Source of the DNA: Victivallis vadensis
Lineage (GTDB): Bacteria > Verrucomicrobiota > Lentisphaeria > Victivallales > Victivallaceae
Direction of reading: 5' to 3'
DNA: 64,000 nucleotides
NCBI RefSeq assembly: GCF_003096415.1
Contig: NZ_QEKH01000003.1
Location: 124,001-188,000 of the forward strand
Shown piece by piece: positions 51,520 through 60,368 of the stretch. A program made the translations under genes and the position numbers. The stretch's first letter is position 1. Each line of letters begins with the position of its first letter. The notes below the pieces were generated by a model. That model saw nothing but the letters and a program-made list of their open reading frames with translations. It had not been told where the DNA came from and did no database searches.

Positions 51520-53862
51520 TTAAACCTCCTGATCAAAATAAATGAATGTTTCACCGTCGAGCAGATTGAACTCCCCGAACGCGCGGTATTCCACGCCGTC
51601 AAGCGTCAGCGCAACGCCGTTCGCGCCGGAGCCCGCTGCGCCGTTGTCGGTTTCAAACGCGGTTTTTCCGCCCAGCCCGTCGTCTTTGGTCACGATGCAG
51701 CCGGCCGGGACCAGCGCGAACACCACCGCTCCGGCAGGGGCCTCGATTGCAATTTTGCCGGTCGGAAGCGGCCCCGAAACCACGGTTTCGGCGGTCAGCA
51801 TGTCGGAAGTGATGTCCGCGACGCGCCAGGTGACGCCGTCGGCGATGTAGCCGTAGTGCATGGTTTGCGGCGTTATGATTCCGGCGACGGTTCCGGTCAC
51901 GGTGATGACCAGCGTTTCGGTTCCGGCGGTCGCCGTGACCGTCGCGACGGTTGCGCCCGCCTCCTGCAGCGTGCCGGAGATTTTGCCGTCCGCCAGCGTC
52001 AGCCCGGCCGGAAGCGTGCCGGAGGTGAGATCATAAGTCACCGTTTCCTCTTTCAGGCTCACCGCGTCGAATGCGATATCCACCGCGTCGCCGACCGTCC
52101 CGGTGATCGCGTAGCTGGTGGTTCCGGTCAGAATCGCGGTGCCGAGCCAGGCGAAGAGCTTGCGCAGAAAAATCGGATATTGCATGTCGCCGCCCTGATC
52201 CAGATATTCCTGATACATTGTTTTTTCAAGCAGTCCCTGCGCGAAACGGATGCGGCCGCCGCGGGAAAGGTCGAGCGTCTGATCTGTAAAATAAATATGG
52301 GTCTTGTTGTCGGTGTCGCAGTAATGGATCGTGACGCGGTGCGTCACGTCCAGCGTCTTGACTTCCCCCGGATCGGCCGGATCGTCAAAGTAGAGTTCAA
52401 CGGTGGCGATCGGCTTGACGCCGGTCAGCGCAACCGCGTTGGCGATGATCTCCAGCGCGCCGTTTTCGCCGGTGCCGAATTTGATCGGAGAGGCGACCGA
52501 AGCGTTCTCACCGCGCGGTCCGGCCGGGCCGACCGGGCCGACCGGGCCAACCGGGCCTTCCGGGCCGCAGTAGAGGCGGAGTCCCGCGCTCCATGCGCCG
52601 AGGTCGGCCGCCGTTTTCTGGTAATAGAGCTGATACTTCTGCGCGGTCGCGGCAATCCTGCAGATTTCGGTCTTGAGTTCGTTGTCGGAATAGAGCGCAT
52701 CGAGCGGCGACGGGCAGGACAATTCCGTGTAGACCGTCGTTTCCCCGTCCGTCCAGGCATAGGCTTTGGCGCCGTTGTCGCCGGCTTCCGCCCGGGCGAA
52801 CACCGCGCCGGACTCCCGCGCCGTGACCGATTCGCAGTAAAGGTCTGTCGCCATGTAACGAAAGCCGCGGTCGGCGGCATCGTAGTTGTGGCGGTTCGCC
52901 AGCGTGCCGGTCGCATCGATCGCCAGACCGTCGCCGGGTTCGCCTTGAATGCCCTGCGGTCCCTGCTTGCCGTCGTCGCCCTTGAGTCCCTGAATGCCCT
53001 GTTTCCCCTCCGGACCCTGCTTGCCTTCCGGCCCCTGCTTGCCTTCCGGACCCTGTTTGCCTTCCGGACCGGGCACCGTCGTCAGCGGCGCGCCGGCGGT
53101 CCAGGCCCCGCCGATGAACCAGTAGACTTTGCCCTCATCGGTCGAAACGAAACAGCTTCCCTCCGCCGCATTTTCCGGACGGTCGGCAACCGGGCCGGTC
53201 GCATCCGGCGCCACGGTAAGGCCGTCCTCTCCGTAGGGAATCGGCTGCGGATCGCTCCACGTGCCGTCCTCGCCGTGCCTGACGCGCTGAAACCGGTCGA
53301 CATGGTTCACACATTCCGAATGCCACGAAACGCCATCGGCGGAGTATTCCCAGTACAGCTTCTGCGCCAGCACGCCCTTCGTCCACGATTTGCTCGCCAG
53401 ATCGGAATCCGGTTCCGCCGGAACTTCCCCGCCCTCCGGATCGACCGCGCCGCGACAGGTGATGTCGATCTGCACGATCAGAACCGCATCGCCCGCGTCG
53501 TCGAAGCCGCGCAGCTCGAAAACAGCGTCGACGCTTTTCTTGTTGTCGAGCTTTTCAAGGAAAACGGCGGTGTTGGCGTCCACCGGAACGCCGATCACGC
53601 CCTCGGCGGCGCGGCTCTTGTCGATGCCGTCCACGGTGCGGCACATCGGAACGGTGGCGCCGTCCCAGTCGACATCGACCGCCGCACGCAGGCTGACGAC
53701 CTCGGAGAGATCCGCCGCCGTCCATTCGGAACCCGGTTCCCCCTCGAAAAAGTGCAGCTCCCACATCGGCCGCTCACCGAAAAAGAGCAGCGGCTTCGTG
53801 TTGATCCGGCAGTTGTCCAGATTTACCGGCACCTGCCGCGTCAGATTATAGCACAATATCAT
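51520..53862 (-). CDS. Prophage tail/baseplate-associated protein with collagen-like stretches
   Basis: The ATG at 53862 overlaps the previous stop (ATGA), giving 780 residues. It contains PEGKQGPEGKQGPEGKQG (near 275) and PEGPVGPVGPVGPAGPRG (near 440), i.e. triple-helix-type Gly-x-y repeats. The C-terminus has bacterial-Ig-like segments (SGTLPAGLTLADGKISGTL, a putative Ig or cadherin-like repeat). It likely belongs to the tail tip or fibre complex. Confidence 0.7.
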   Translation of the reverse strand: MILCYNLTRQVPVNLDNCRINTKPLLFFGERPMWELHFFEGEPGSEWTAADLSEVVSLRAAVDVDWDGATVPMCRTVDGIDKSRAAEGVIGVPVDANTAVFLEKLDNKKSVDAVFELRGFDDAGDAVLIVQIDITCRGAVDPEGGEVPAEPDSDLASKSWTKGVLAQKLYWEYSADGVSWHSECVNHVDRFQRVRHGEDGTWSDPQPIPYGEDGLTVAPDATGPVADRPENAAEGSCFVSTDEGKVYWFIGGAWTAGAPLTTVPGPEGKQGPEGKQGPEGKQGPEGKQGIQGLKGDDGKQGPQGIQGEPGDGLAIDATGTLANRHNYDAADRGFRYMATDLYCESVTARESGAVFARAEAGDNGAKAYAWTDGETTVYTELSCPSPLDALYSDNELKTEICRIAATAQKYQLYYQKTAADLGAWSAGLRLYCGPEGPVGPVGPVGPAGPRGENASVASPIKFGTGENGALEIIANAVALTGVKPIATVELYFDDPADPGEVKTLDVTHRVTIHYCDTDNKTHIYFTDQTLDLSRGGRIRFAQGLLEKTMYQEYLDQGGDMQYPIFLRKLFAWLGTAILTGTTSYAITGTVGDAVDIAFDAVSLKEETVTYDLTSGTLPAGLTLADGKISGTLQEAGATVATVTATAGTETLVITVTGTVAGIITPQTMHYGYIADGVTWRVADITSDMLTAETVVSGPLPTGKIAIEAPAGAVVFALVPAGCIVTKDDGLGGKTAFETDNGAAGSGANGVALTLDGVEYRAFGEFNLLDGETFIYFDQEV

Positions 53863-54803
53863 GACATCGCGTCCCCTTCCTTGAAATGAAACCAGCTTGT
53901 GTAGTCGGCGAACGCCGAACACTGCGTCGCCTCCCAGCCGTTGTAAGTCTCATGATCCTTCGTCGGCGTGGTGATCCCGGCGGTGAAATCGTCATTCCGA
54001 AACTCCACGAAAACGCCGTCGGCATCGGCGGTGAATTGATTCATCCCGATCGAAACGCCGGAACCGAAGAAATTTTCATCGTCGCCGCCGGCTCCGGCCA
54101 CTTTCATAAACAAATACACATTGCCGTCCGGCGTGAATCCCTCCGGCAGGTCCGCGTAAATCCTTTTTGTCACGGTCGCGTTGCAGCAGTAGGAACCCTC
54201 GCGCCAGCCGTGATCAGGGCCGTAGATGTTATGAATATAACTGGCGGGGAAACTTCCGTCCGAAGCGGGGCGCGCATCTTTCAGCGCCGCCGCGACCGCC
54301 GCCGCCGGGCTGGACGGTTCGCCGGTGTGAACGCTGCCGGAAACGTAATCGCACAGATATTGTACCGGCGCGTAGAGCAGCAAATTGATCGCCCGCATCC
54401 GCTGGATCGCCCAGGTCAGATTCCACTCCGGGGAGAGATCGCCTTTCTCCGGATCGGAGACCGCCTTTTCATCGCCTCCGGCGGCTTCCAGCAGCAACTC
54501 GTCCCACGTCCACATGATGTCGGCCCAGTCCGTCAGGCCGGAAAAATCGAGCAGGGTGTGGTTGAAATAACGCCTCGCGACTTCCCGGAGCTCCCGGTCG
54601 AACTCGCGGCACCAGGTCTGCCCGTCGCCGGAGGCGGCGAGCATCGGCAGATAATCGGTTTGCGCAATCGTCTCGACATCCCATTCTTTCGCGAACGGCA
54701 GCCGCCGCTCCTCCAGCGCCTTGCGCAGCCCCTCGGCCGGAGTCCGCGCCGGCAGAAAACCCGGCTGCGGAAAACCAAACGTCTGCCAATTTAACCCTTG
54801 CAT
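53859..54803 (-). CDS. Prophage structural protein of unknown function
   Basis: A 314-residue protein starting MQGLNWQTFGFPQPGFLP after an AGAGAGG ribosome site. It is rich in Trp and Tyr (WADIMWTWDELLLEA, YTSWFHFKEG) and has no recognised domain. Its place between tape-measure-side genes and fibres suggests a tail-tip protein. Confidence 0.55.
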   Translation of the reverse strand: MQGLNWQTFGFPQPGFLPARTPAEGLRKALEERRLPFAKEWDVETIAQTDYLPMLAASGDGQTWCREFDRELREVARRYFNHTLLDFSGLTDWADIMWTWDELLLEAAGGDEKAVSDPEKGDLSPEWNLTWAIQRMRAINLLLYAPVQYLCDYVSGSVHTGEPSSPAAAVAAALKDARPASDGSFPASYIHNIYGPDHGWREGSYCCNATVTKRIYADLPEGFTPDGNVYLFMKVAGAGGDDENFFGSGVSIGMNQFTADADGVFVEFRNDDFTAGITTPTKDHETYNGWEATQCSAFADYTSWFHFKEGDAMS

Positions 54804-54821
54804 GGCCTCTCTCCCTCTTTT

Positions 54822-54857
54822 GTCCGACCGGTCGGACTGGTCGGACTGGTCCGATGG
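54822..54857. repeat. Tandem 9-bp GTCSGAC array, locus 1
   Basis: Four 9-bp units (GTCCGACCG, GTCGGACTG twice, GTCCGATGG). The first two form a perfect 16-bp palindrome GTCCGACCGGTCGGAC. The array ends exactly at the stop codon of the gene at 54858. Confidence 0.9.
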
Positions 54858-55436
54858 TTATTTCACCCAGCGGCCGGTCACCTCAATGTCGCCGACCGGA
54901 TGCACCTGCGCGGCGCTCCAGCTTTTCGTATCGTCGTTGTAGGAGATTTCCGCGATCCGCAGGATGTAACGTTTTTCGTCCTTCGTTTCCGGCAGCGTTT
55001 CCTCCAGACTGAAAGTCGCGGTGTAATCCTCCGTTTCGTCATCATAAGTGATGTCGAGGATCACGACGCCGGCTTTCGGCGGCCACTCCTGGTCGGCGAT
55101 CTGCTTTCTCCGGCTGCCGATCGTCAGCATCCCGGCGACGCCGCTTTCGGAGGCGGTGTTGTGCAGCCTGACGACCTGCCCCGGATTTTCCTGTTCTTCG
55201 TCGACGGGTTCGACCGTGACCGCGAACGGGCCTTCGTCGCCCCCCGCGGTCACGCCGGCCGCGCCTCCGCCGGTGCTGCCGGCTGAGGCGGAGAACACCG
55301 TTCCGGCCGGAAGCCGCTGAATCCGGATGCCCGCCCCGGCGACGGGGCGGCAGCTCTGCAGATGGTCGATCAACTGGTTCCAGAGATCGTACAGAACAAT
55401 AAACTTGTCGTTTTTAAGCAGTTTGCGCGGCAGCAT
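54858..55436 (-). CDS. Prophage protein of unknown function
   Basis: The ATG at 55436 (MLPRKLLKNDKFIVLYDLWN) has AAAGGA upstream. An in-frame ATG at 55457 lies inside the 9-bp repeat and looks accidental. The 192-residue product has a Gly/Ala/Ser-rich linker (SASAGSTGGGAAGVTAGGDE) and a C-terminal beta-rich domain (VVILDITYDDETEDYTATFS). No family recognised. Confidence 0.55.
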   Translation of the reverse strand: MLPRKLLKNDKFIVLYDLWNQLIDHLQSCRPVAGAGIRIQRLPAGTVFSASAGSTGGGAAGVTAGGDEGPFAVTVEPVDEEQENPGQVVRLHNTASESGVAGMLTIGSRRKQIADQEWPPKAGVVILDITYDDETEDYTATFSLEETLPETKDEKRYILRIAEISYNDDTKSWSAAQVHPVGDIEVTGRWVK

Positions 55437-55448
55437 TTTTTCCTTTCC

Positions 55449-55484
55449 GTCCGACATGTCCGACTGGTCGGACCGGTCCGACTT
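55449..55484. repeat. Tandem 9-bp GTCSGAC array, locus 2
   Basis: Four units (GTCCGACAT, GTCCGACTG, GTCGGACCG, GTCCGACTT), including the perfect palindrome GTCGGACCGGTCCGAC at 55467-55482. It touches the stop codon of the gene ending at 55483. Confidence 0.9.
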
Positions 55485-56241
55485 AACTGTAAAGTTCCTT
55501 GTCCCATCCCTCTTCGTTGCCGGAGAGCGTCCAGGTCAGCGTCGCCAGCCAGTCGTTTCCATTCCAGGAGACGCCGGCGTCGTCACACTTCCAGTCGCCC
55601 CTTTTGATGCCGAAGTCGTTGTCCGGTTTCCCGATTTTATTCAGGTTGTTCGCAACCATTTTCCCCGCCGCGTTCGCCGAACGGAAGCGGGCTGTTTCGG
55701 TGACCGAATAGGTCGCCACGTCGTAGGTTTCGTAACCGGGCTTGACGGGGTCTTTCAGGATGTGCCAGCGGCCCTCTTTGCCGTTCGGCAGCTCGCCCGG
55801 CGTTTTGATCCAGGCGTATTTCTGAGAATCGGCGTGGTTGAGAACCGTGTCTTTCGCCGTTTCCCACCAGGAAGGAGCGGCTTTCACGCCGGGAGCCCCG
55901 GCCAGATAGCAGTTCCAGCGGGCCTGGTATTTTTTATGCGTTTCCAGCGGCATCGACAGCATCGAACCTTTCAACTGCGCCGATTTTTTGCCGTAGGCGT
56001 TGTCCGGCTTTTCGGTGAGTTCGCCGTCGGCGGCCAGAGTGAACCGCTGTTCGCAATGCCAGATGCGCGGGCTTTCCTGATAGACCCGGACGCTTTTGAG
56101 CTGCCCGTCGTCAGTGCAGGCTCCGACCGGCGTGCCGGCTGCTGTGGCGGCCATCTCCTCTTTCGAGCCGTTCCAGACGATCGTGGTGGTGATGCCGTCC
56201 GAAGTGCGCTCCGTCACCCGAGATTGAAACTTTACTCCCAT
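55483..56241 (-). CDS. Prophage tail-associated protein of unknown function
   Basis: The 252-residue protein starts MGVKFQSRVTERTSDGITTT after GGAGGAAAAGTC. It is rich in Trp and Lys (WETAKDTVLNHADSQKYAWI; GDWKCDDAGVSWNGNDWLATLTW), with a beta-strand pattern. It follows the tape measure gene, where distal tail proteins are usually encoded. No family recognised. Confidence 0.55.
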   Translation of the reverse strand: MGVKFQSRVTERTSDGITTTIVWNGSKEEMAATAAGTPVGACTDDGQLKSVRVYQESPRIWHCEQRFTLAADGELTEKPDNAYGKKSAQLKGSMLSMPLETHKKYQARWNCYLAGAPGVKAAPSWWETAKDTVLNHADSQKYAWIKTPGELPNGKEGRWHILKDPVKPGYETYDVATYSVTETARFRSANAAGKMVANNLNKIGKPDNDFGIKRGDWKCDDAGVSWNGNDWLATLTWTLSGNEEGWDKELYS

Positions 56242-56254
56242 GACTTTTCCTCCC

Positions 56255-56308
56255 GTCGGACCGGTCAGACGGGTCCGACCTGTCCGACTGGTCTGACTGG
56301 TCCGACAG
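56255..56308. repeat. Tandem 9-bp GTCSGAC array, locus 3
   Basis: Six 9-bp units from GTCGGACCG to GTCCGACAG, two of which carry a change at the centre or arm (GTCAGACGG, GTCTGACTG). The array lies one base from the tape measure stop codon. Confidence 0.9.
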
Positions 56309-56309
56309 C

Positions 56310-58424
56310 TTAAAACGTTCCAAGTTTTTCGCAGATTGCCGCGATCTGTTTCATCTGCTCAAGCTGCTGTTTGTTGGTGTTGGCGATTTCGCGGTTGATC
56401 TTGTCCGACTCCGGCAGCTTGGCGCCGCCGGCGAAACCGCCGCGTGCGGTCAGGCTGTTGGTCTTGACCGATGTGTCGCCGAGCGAGGTTTCCCGCGTGT
56501 TCGCCATCGCGTAACTGATGGCCGACAGTTGTTTGACCATCGCCGTTTCTTCCTCGGAAAGTTCGCCGCCTTTGGCTTTCCTGGCATCGCGCAGCGCCTT
56601 TTGCTCCTCGAACTCCCGGCCGCGTCCGGCTTTGGTCATCGCCTCGCCGTAAAGGCCGTAGGCCTGCTCCTGCAGGTTCTGCCGGAGGTTCAGTTCCTTC
56701 AAGGCCTTCCGCTGTTCGAGCAGTTCCTGTGTTTCCTCCTCGGTCAGCTTTTTGCCTTGACGTTTCATCTCCAGGCGGAGCTTTTCGGCTTCATAGGCTT
56801 CATAATTGCCGTCGACCAGAAGTTGCTGAAGAGCGACCTCCTCTTTGGCTTCCGCGATCTGTTTGGCCGTGTCCTGCTTCTGGAGGGCTTCCCGCTGTTC
56901 GAGGATTTTTTTCTTCTCCTCCTCGGAGAGTTTCAGATTCTGATCCTTGAGTTCTTTTTCCAGCTTCAGCACGGCGGCTTTTTCAAACTCCGCGGCGGCG
57001 ATCAGCTTGTTGTAATCAAGCTCATACTTCGCCTGGTCGGTAATCTTCTTGACGGCCTCCGCCCGCTGGCGGTTGAGAGTGTCGATCTGCTGCTCGAACG
57101 CATAAATTTTCTCATCTGATGCCAGGATTGCCTGCTTGGCCTGCAGAATCCGCTTTTCCGCGTCCAGCATACCATCCCGGTCACCAGCGCTCTTCGCTTT
57201 TTCATAATCGGTTTGCGCAGAACCGAGCGCGGCTTCCGCTTCGACCCGCTGCCGGCTGCTGCGCTCCGCATCGATTCCCTGACGGCGGTTTGCGATTTTG
57301 ACGTCGATGTCTTTGGCGGCATTGAAGGCGTCGTCGGATTTGCGCTGTCCAAAAGAACGGTTTCGTTCCTGATTCCCCTTTGCAAGGTCGGCATTTTCGG
57401 CCTGCCGCTTCGCGCGGAAGTCGGCAACGGGATCGGAGCGGCGCTGCTCGTGGAGCTGTCTGCGCAGCTCCGTCATGCGTTTTACGTTCTCCTCGATCTT
57501 CTGCCCGGCCTCTTTGGCGTCCGCTTCGCCGCCGAGCCGGACATCGCCGCCAAACCAGACCGGTATTCCCGCATTGTCGCGGACCTGCGCCTGAGCGGCA
57601 TTGTCGGATTGCAACTGCCTCAACTCGGTTTCCATTTCCGCGATCCGCCGGTCTTTGTCGCGCTGGAGCTTTTTCACCATCGCTTCATCGACGCCGGAGA
57701 GCTTGCCGGTGGTTTCATCCAGTTTGACGCCGAGGTCGCCGTAGGATTTGGTCAGGTCGGCGATCAGTTTCCGCGCTTCCGCTTTGTTGGAGTTGGAGAG
57801 CTGCTCCGCCGAACTCAATTCCGACAGGCGCGACAAATAACCATCCGACTTCTGCCGGAGCTGCTCGTTCGCTTCGGCGGCTTCCCGGATATTTGCCGCA
57901 TTCCGCTGCGCAAGTTCGCCGGCTTCCTTCATGCCGTTGATCCAGTTGCGGTAAGCTGTCACGGCGATTTTGCCGAGACTGGCGATTCCGGCCGCGATGA
58001 TTCCGATCGCCCCGCCGCCGGCCAGGAATTTTCCAAGAAAATTTCCGGCGCCGCCCCGCGTCTTGTTCATCTCCTCGCGAATCGCGCCGAAAGCCTGAGC
58101 CGCCTGCTCCCGCAACGATACCGGAATCAATTTCGCCAGAATCCCGCCGGTCTTCCGCGCGGCGGCATCAGTCTGTTCCAGCTCCTCGCGTACCGTTTCC
58201 AGCGGCGCGTCGTCGGCGGTCACGGGAACGTCGATCTCCGGCGTCGGCGTCTGGGCCAGCTCCTCCACGGCGGCCTTTGCCTGTGTGGTGTCGGCGGTGA
58301 CGGAAACCTGCCGGTCCGGCAGGTTCGCCAGACTGCCGGCCGCCGCGCGGCTTTCCGCTACCACCGCTTCCAGCTCCTTGCGGTACTCTGCGGCGTCGAG
58401 CGTTATTTTGCAGACTGTGGCCAT
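56310..58424 (-). CDS. Prophage tail tape measure-like protein
   Basis: The 704-residue protein begins with a KITLDAAEYRKELEAVVAES segment and phage tape-measure-type beta repeats (VSVTADTTQAKAAVEEL; VPVTADDAPLETV). A hydrophobic stretch (FLAGGGAIGIIAAGIASLGKIA, near 140) is followed by 500 residues of charged coiled coil. This order is typical of tape measure proteins that set tail length. The two genes upstream sit where tail assembly chaperones normally lie. Confidence 0.82.
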   Translation of the reverse strand: MATVCKITLDAAEYRKELEAVVAESRAAAGSLANLPDRQVSVTADTTQAKAAVEELAQTPTPEIDVPVTADDAPLETVREELEQTDAAARKTGGILAKLIPVSLREQAAQAFGAIREEMNKTRGGAGNFLGKFLAGGGAIGIIAAGIASLGKIAVTAYRNWINGMKEAGELAQRNAANIREAAEANEQLRQKSDGYLSRLSELSSAEQLSNSNKAEARKLIADLTKSYGDLGVKLDETTGKLSGVDEAMVKKLQRDKDRRIAEMETELRQLQSDNAAQAQVRDNAGIPVWFGGDVRLGGEADAKEAGQKIEENVKRMTELRRQLHEQRRSDPVADFRAKRQAENADLAKGNQERNRSFGQRKSDDAFNAAKDIDVKIANRRQGIDAERSSRQRVEAEAALGSAQTDYEKAKSAGDRDGMLDAEKRILQAKQAILASDEKIYAFEQQIDTLNRQRAEAVKKITDQAKYELDYNKLIAAAEFEKAAVLKLEKELKDQNLKLSEEEKKKILEQREALQKQDTAKQIAEAKEEVALQQLLVDGNYEAYEAEKLRLEMKRQGKKLTEEETQELLEQRKALKELNLRQNLQEQAYGLYGEAMTKAGRGREFEEQKALRDARKAKGGELSEEETAMVKQLSAISYAMANTRETSLGDTSVKTNSLTARGGFAGGAKLPESDKINREIANTNKQQLEQMKQIAAICEKLGTF

Positions 58425-58433
58425 AAATACTCC

Positions 58434-59147
58434 TCACTGTTGGTCCGACAAAAACTTTTCCGCAAGCTCATCGATTCGGGCGGATATCTGCGCCTCAAGT
58501 TCGGCGTCCGGCCGCCGGCGGAACCGGTGCGGTTCCGTGCTTTCGCGCCGGGCGAAGTTCACGTAGGCGCAGCAGACCGTCGAAAGGCTCATCCCGTGCA
58601 TGACCCGTTCCCACGGTTCGCCGGTTTCGCGCACCGCGACGCCGCAGATGCGGGTCAGCCATTCGGCGTCATAGCGCGGCGGCTCATCTGCAAGGTCGGC
58701 GGGCGGCATCAGCTCCAGCGGCCGGAAGGCGGCGTCGCGCCAGGCGGCGGCCTCCCGGTGAGCGTCCGCGGCCTCCAGCCCCGTCGCCGCGGCATAACCG
58801 GCGGCGGCTCCCGGTATCTCCCAGGGCGCCAGGCGCAGTTCCCGCAGATCGGGGGCGGAAAGGATGTAAAGCGCGACGTCGAGATCGATCGTCCGGATCG
58901 CGCCGCCGGTTGCGTACCGGTTCTCCAGCATCCACAGAAACGCCCATTTCGCGGCCGTCAGGGGCCGGACGGGAAGTTTCCCGATGCGGAAGTCGCCCAG
59001 GTTCATAACCTCCAGCAGCAGCCGCGTCTCGGCGTTTTTGTCGTATTTCAGGCTTTCCAGGCGGCGCAGCTCTCCGTCGCCGGCCAGAATCCGGTTGAAC
59101 TCCACACCGGCGAGCTGTTGAAGTTCAGCCGCGGCATATCGACTCAC
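58434..59147 (-). CDS. Prophage protein, possible tail assembly chaperone
   Basis: The 237-residue protein is mostly helical (TAAKWAFLWMLENRYATGG; WEIPGAAAGYAAATGLEAAD). It has no recognised motif, but the position directly before the tape measure gene is that of tail assembly chaperones. I saw no slippery heptamer that would suggest a programmed frameshift. Its ATG overlaps the stop of the gene before it. Confidence 0.5.
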   Translation of the reverse strand: MSRYAAAELQQLAGVEFNRILAGDGELRRLESLKYDKNAETRLLLEVMNLGDFRIGKLPVRPLTAAKWAFLWMLENRYATGGAIRTIDLDVALYILSAPDLRELRLAPWEIPGAAAGYAAATGLEAADAHREAAAWRDAAFRPLELMPPADLADEPPRYDAEWLTRICGVAVRETGEPWERVMHGMSLSTVCCAYVNFARRESTEPHRFRRRPDAELEAQISARIDELAEKFLSDQQ

Positions 59148-59485
59148 GATCCGCCTCCTTCGGCAGCCTCCATCGGAGCGGAACCGTTGATGCTGGCGGT
59201 CTTGTGGCCGTTGACGCCCTCCCTGACCGACACATTGTCGATCGTGTACTTTTTGCCGCCGATGGTCAGTTCGCCGCCGACGGTCAGCGCGGAAATATCA
59301 CCCTCCGCCACGACGTTTCCTTCGCACTGGATGGTCCTTTTCTTGCCGTACATATCGATCTGCTCGATGTTGCCGTCCTCGTCGATCGCCTCCGCGGTGG
59401 AGGCGGTTTCGCCGTAGGTGACGGTTTGCAGATGCAGCCCCGCCACGGCGTTTTTGAACGAGGCCAGGCCGAATACAATACTCAT
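59144..59485 (-). CDS. Prophage small structural protein of unknown function
   Basis: The ATG at 59485 (MSIVFGLASFKNAVAGLHLQ) has GAGGAG eight nt upstream. The 113-residue beta-rich protein contains LTVGGELTIGGKKYTIDNVS, a segment reminiscent of tail-tube or tail-completion folds. No secure family. Confidence 0.5.
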   Translation of the reverse strand: MSIVFGLASFKNAVAGLHLQTVTYGETASTAEAIDEDGNIEQIDMYGKKRTIQCEGNVVAEGDISALTVGGELTIGGKKYTIDNVSVREGVNGHKTASINGSAPMEAAEGGGS

Positions 59486-59504
59486 AATCAAAACTCCTCT
59501 GATA

Positions 59505-59549
59505 GTCGGACCTGTCCGACCGGTCTGACAAGTCCGACAGGTCCGACGG
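59505..59549. repeat. Tandem 9-bp GTCSGAC array, locus 4
   Basis: Five units (GTCGGACCT, GTCCGACCG, GTCTGACAA, GTCCGACAG, GTCCGACGG) between the stop of the gene at 59550 and the ribosome site of the next gene. Confidence 0.9.
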
Positions 59550-59960
59550 TTAAATCCCTTGACTGACGATCAGCCCCAACGCCATTGCGGCGAAGTCCGC
59601 TTTGGGAGAGGACGCAAGGCAGTCCTCCGGGCGAATGAAGACGTCGCCGAGCGTCCGGCCTTCCGGCGGAAACAGCTCGAGCAGTTTCTCCGACGCCTCG
59701 AACAGCCCGAGCGCCCGGTCGTCGCTGCCTTTCCGGAAGCGGTCGATCAGGACCAGGGTGATCCGGTCCTCCCGGATCGTGCCGGTCGCGACAAACTGGA
59801 AGTTGTCGAAGACGACCAGCACGCCCGGCAGTTTGTCCGGGTTGACCGCGGTGAGTTCGGCGAGAAACTGGTCGGCGTTCTGGATGGCGGTCACGCGCAC
59901 CGTCCGGAAGTGTTCGCCGAGCAGTTCCCGCAGTTCCCGCGCAATCTCATGCAGCTTCAT
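59550..59960 (-). CDS. Mu gp37-like (DUF1834) tail completion protein
   Basis: A 136-residue protein with the features of the gp37 family: an N-terminal helix (LHEIARELRELLGEHFRTVRV), LPGVLVVFDNFQF and a C-terminal strand with ITLVLIDRFRKG. In Mu-like phages it follows gp36, as here, and helps complete the head-tail joint. Start and stop abut the neighbours. Confidence 0.65.
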   Translation of the reverse strand: MKLHEIARELRELLGEHFRTVRVTAIQNADQFLAELTAVNPDKLPGVLVVFDNFQFVATGTIREDRITLVLIDRFRKGSDDRALGLFEASEKLLELFPPEGRTLGDVFIRPEDCLASSPKADFAAMALGLIVSQGI

Positions 59961-60365
59961 TCAAAACCCCTCCATGTTGTCGCGCCCGAAGACCTCCGGG
60001 TCGCTCTGGTGGAGCGTGAACACGTTCGTGCTGTTCTCCGTCGCATCCGGCAGCAGGAAAAGGCCGCTGCGAATCTCCTCAAGGTATTTGCGCACCTGCG
60101 CGACCCGTGAGCTGACCTTTTCGGAATACTCGGCACCGGCGGCGCGGGCGTAGGCCCGCTCCTCGGCCAGCGTCAGCGTCCATCCCTTCAGCAGCGGCAG
60201 CGACGCAGCCGCCGTCACCGGGACCGCGTAACGGCGGCCGATGCAGCCGTTGATCTCGGCTTCCGCATCGGTCAGGTCAGTCACGGCGTCCGTCTCTTCA
60301 GAGTAAATCTCATCGAAGACGGTCTCCCCGATCCTGACGCGCAGTTCATCCGCGTCGGCGTACAT
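59961..60365 (-). CDS. Mu gp36-like (DUF1320) head-tail connector
   Basis: The 134-residue protein has the gp36 pattern: YADADELRVRIGETVFDEI, then DLTDAEAEINGCIGRRYAVPV and a helical C-terminus with KVSSRVAQVRKYLEEIRSG. It lies between the major capsid and gp37-like genes, the standard Mu-like order. Confidence 0.75.
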   Translation of the reverse strand: MYADADELRVRIGETVFDEIYSEETDAVTDLTDAEAEINGCIGRRYAVPVTAAASLPLLKGWTLTLAEERAYARAAGAEYSEKVSSRVAQVRKYLEEIRSGLFLLPDATENSTNVFTLHQSDPEVFGRDNMEGF

Positions 60366-60368
60366 CCG

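Noticed and set aside
58434-59147. Programmed -1 frameshift of tail assembly chaperones before the tape measure
   Set aside because: No slippery heptamer with a continuing overlapping frame was found.
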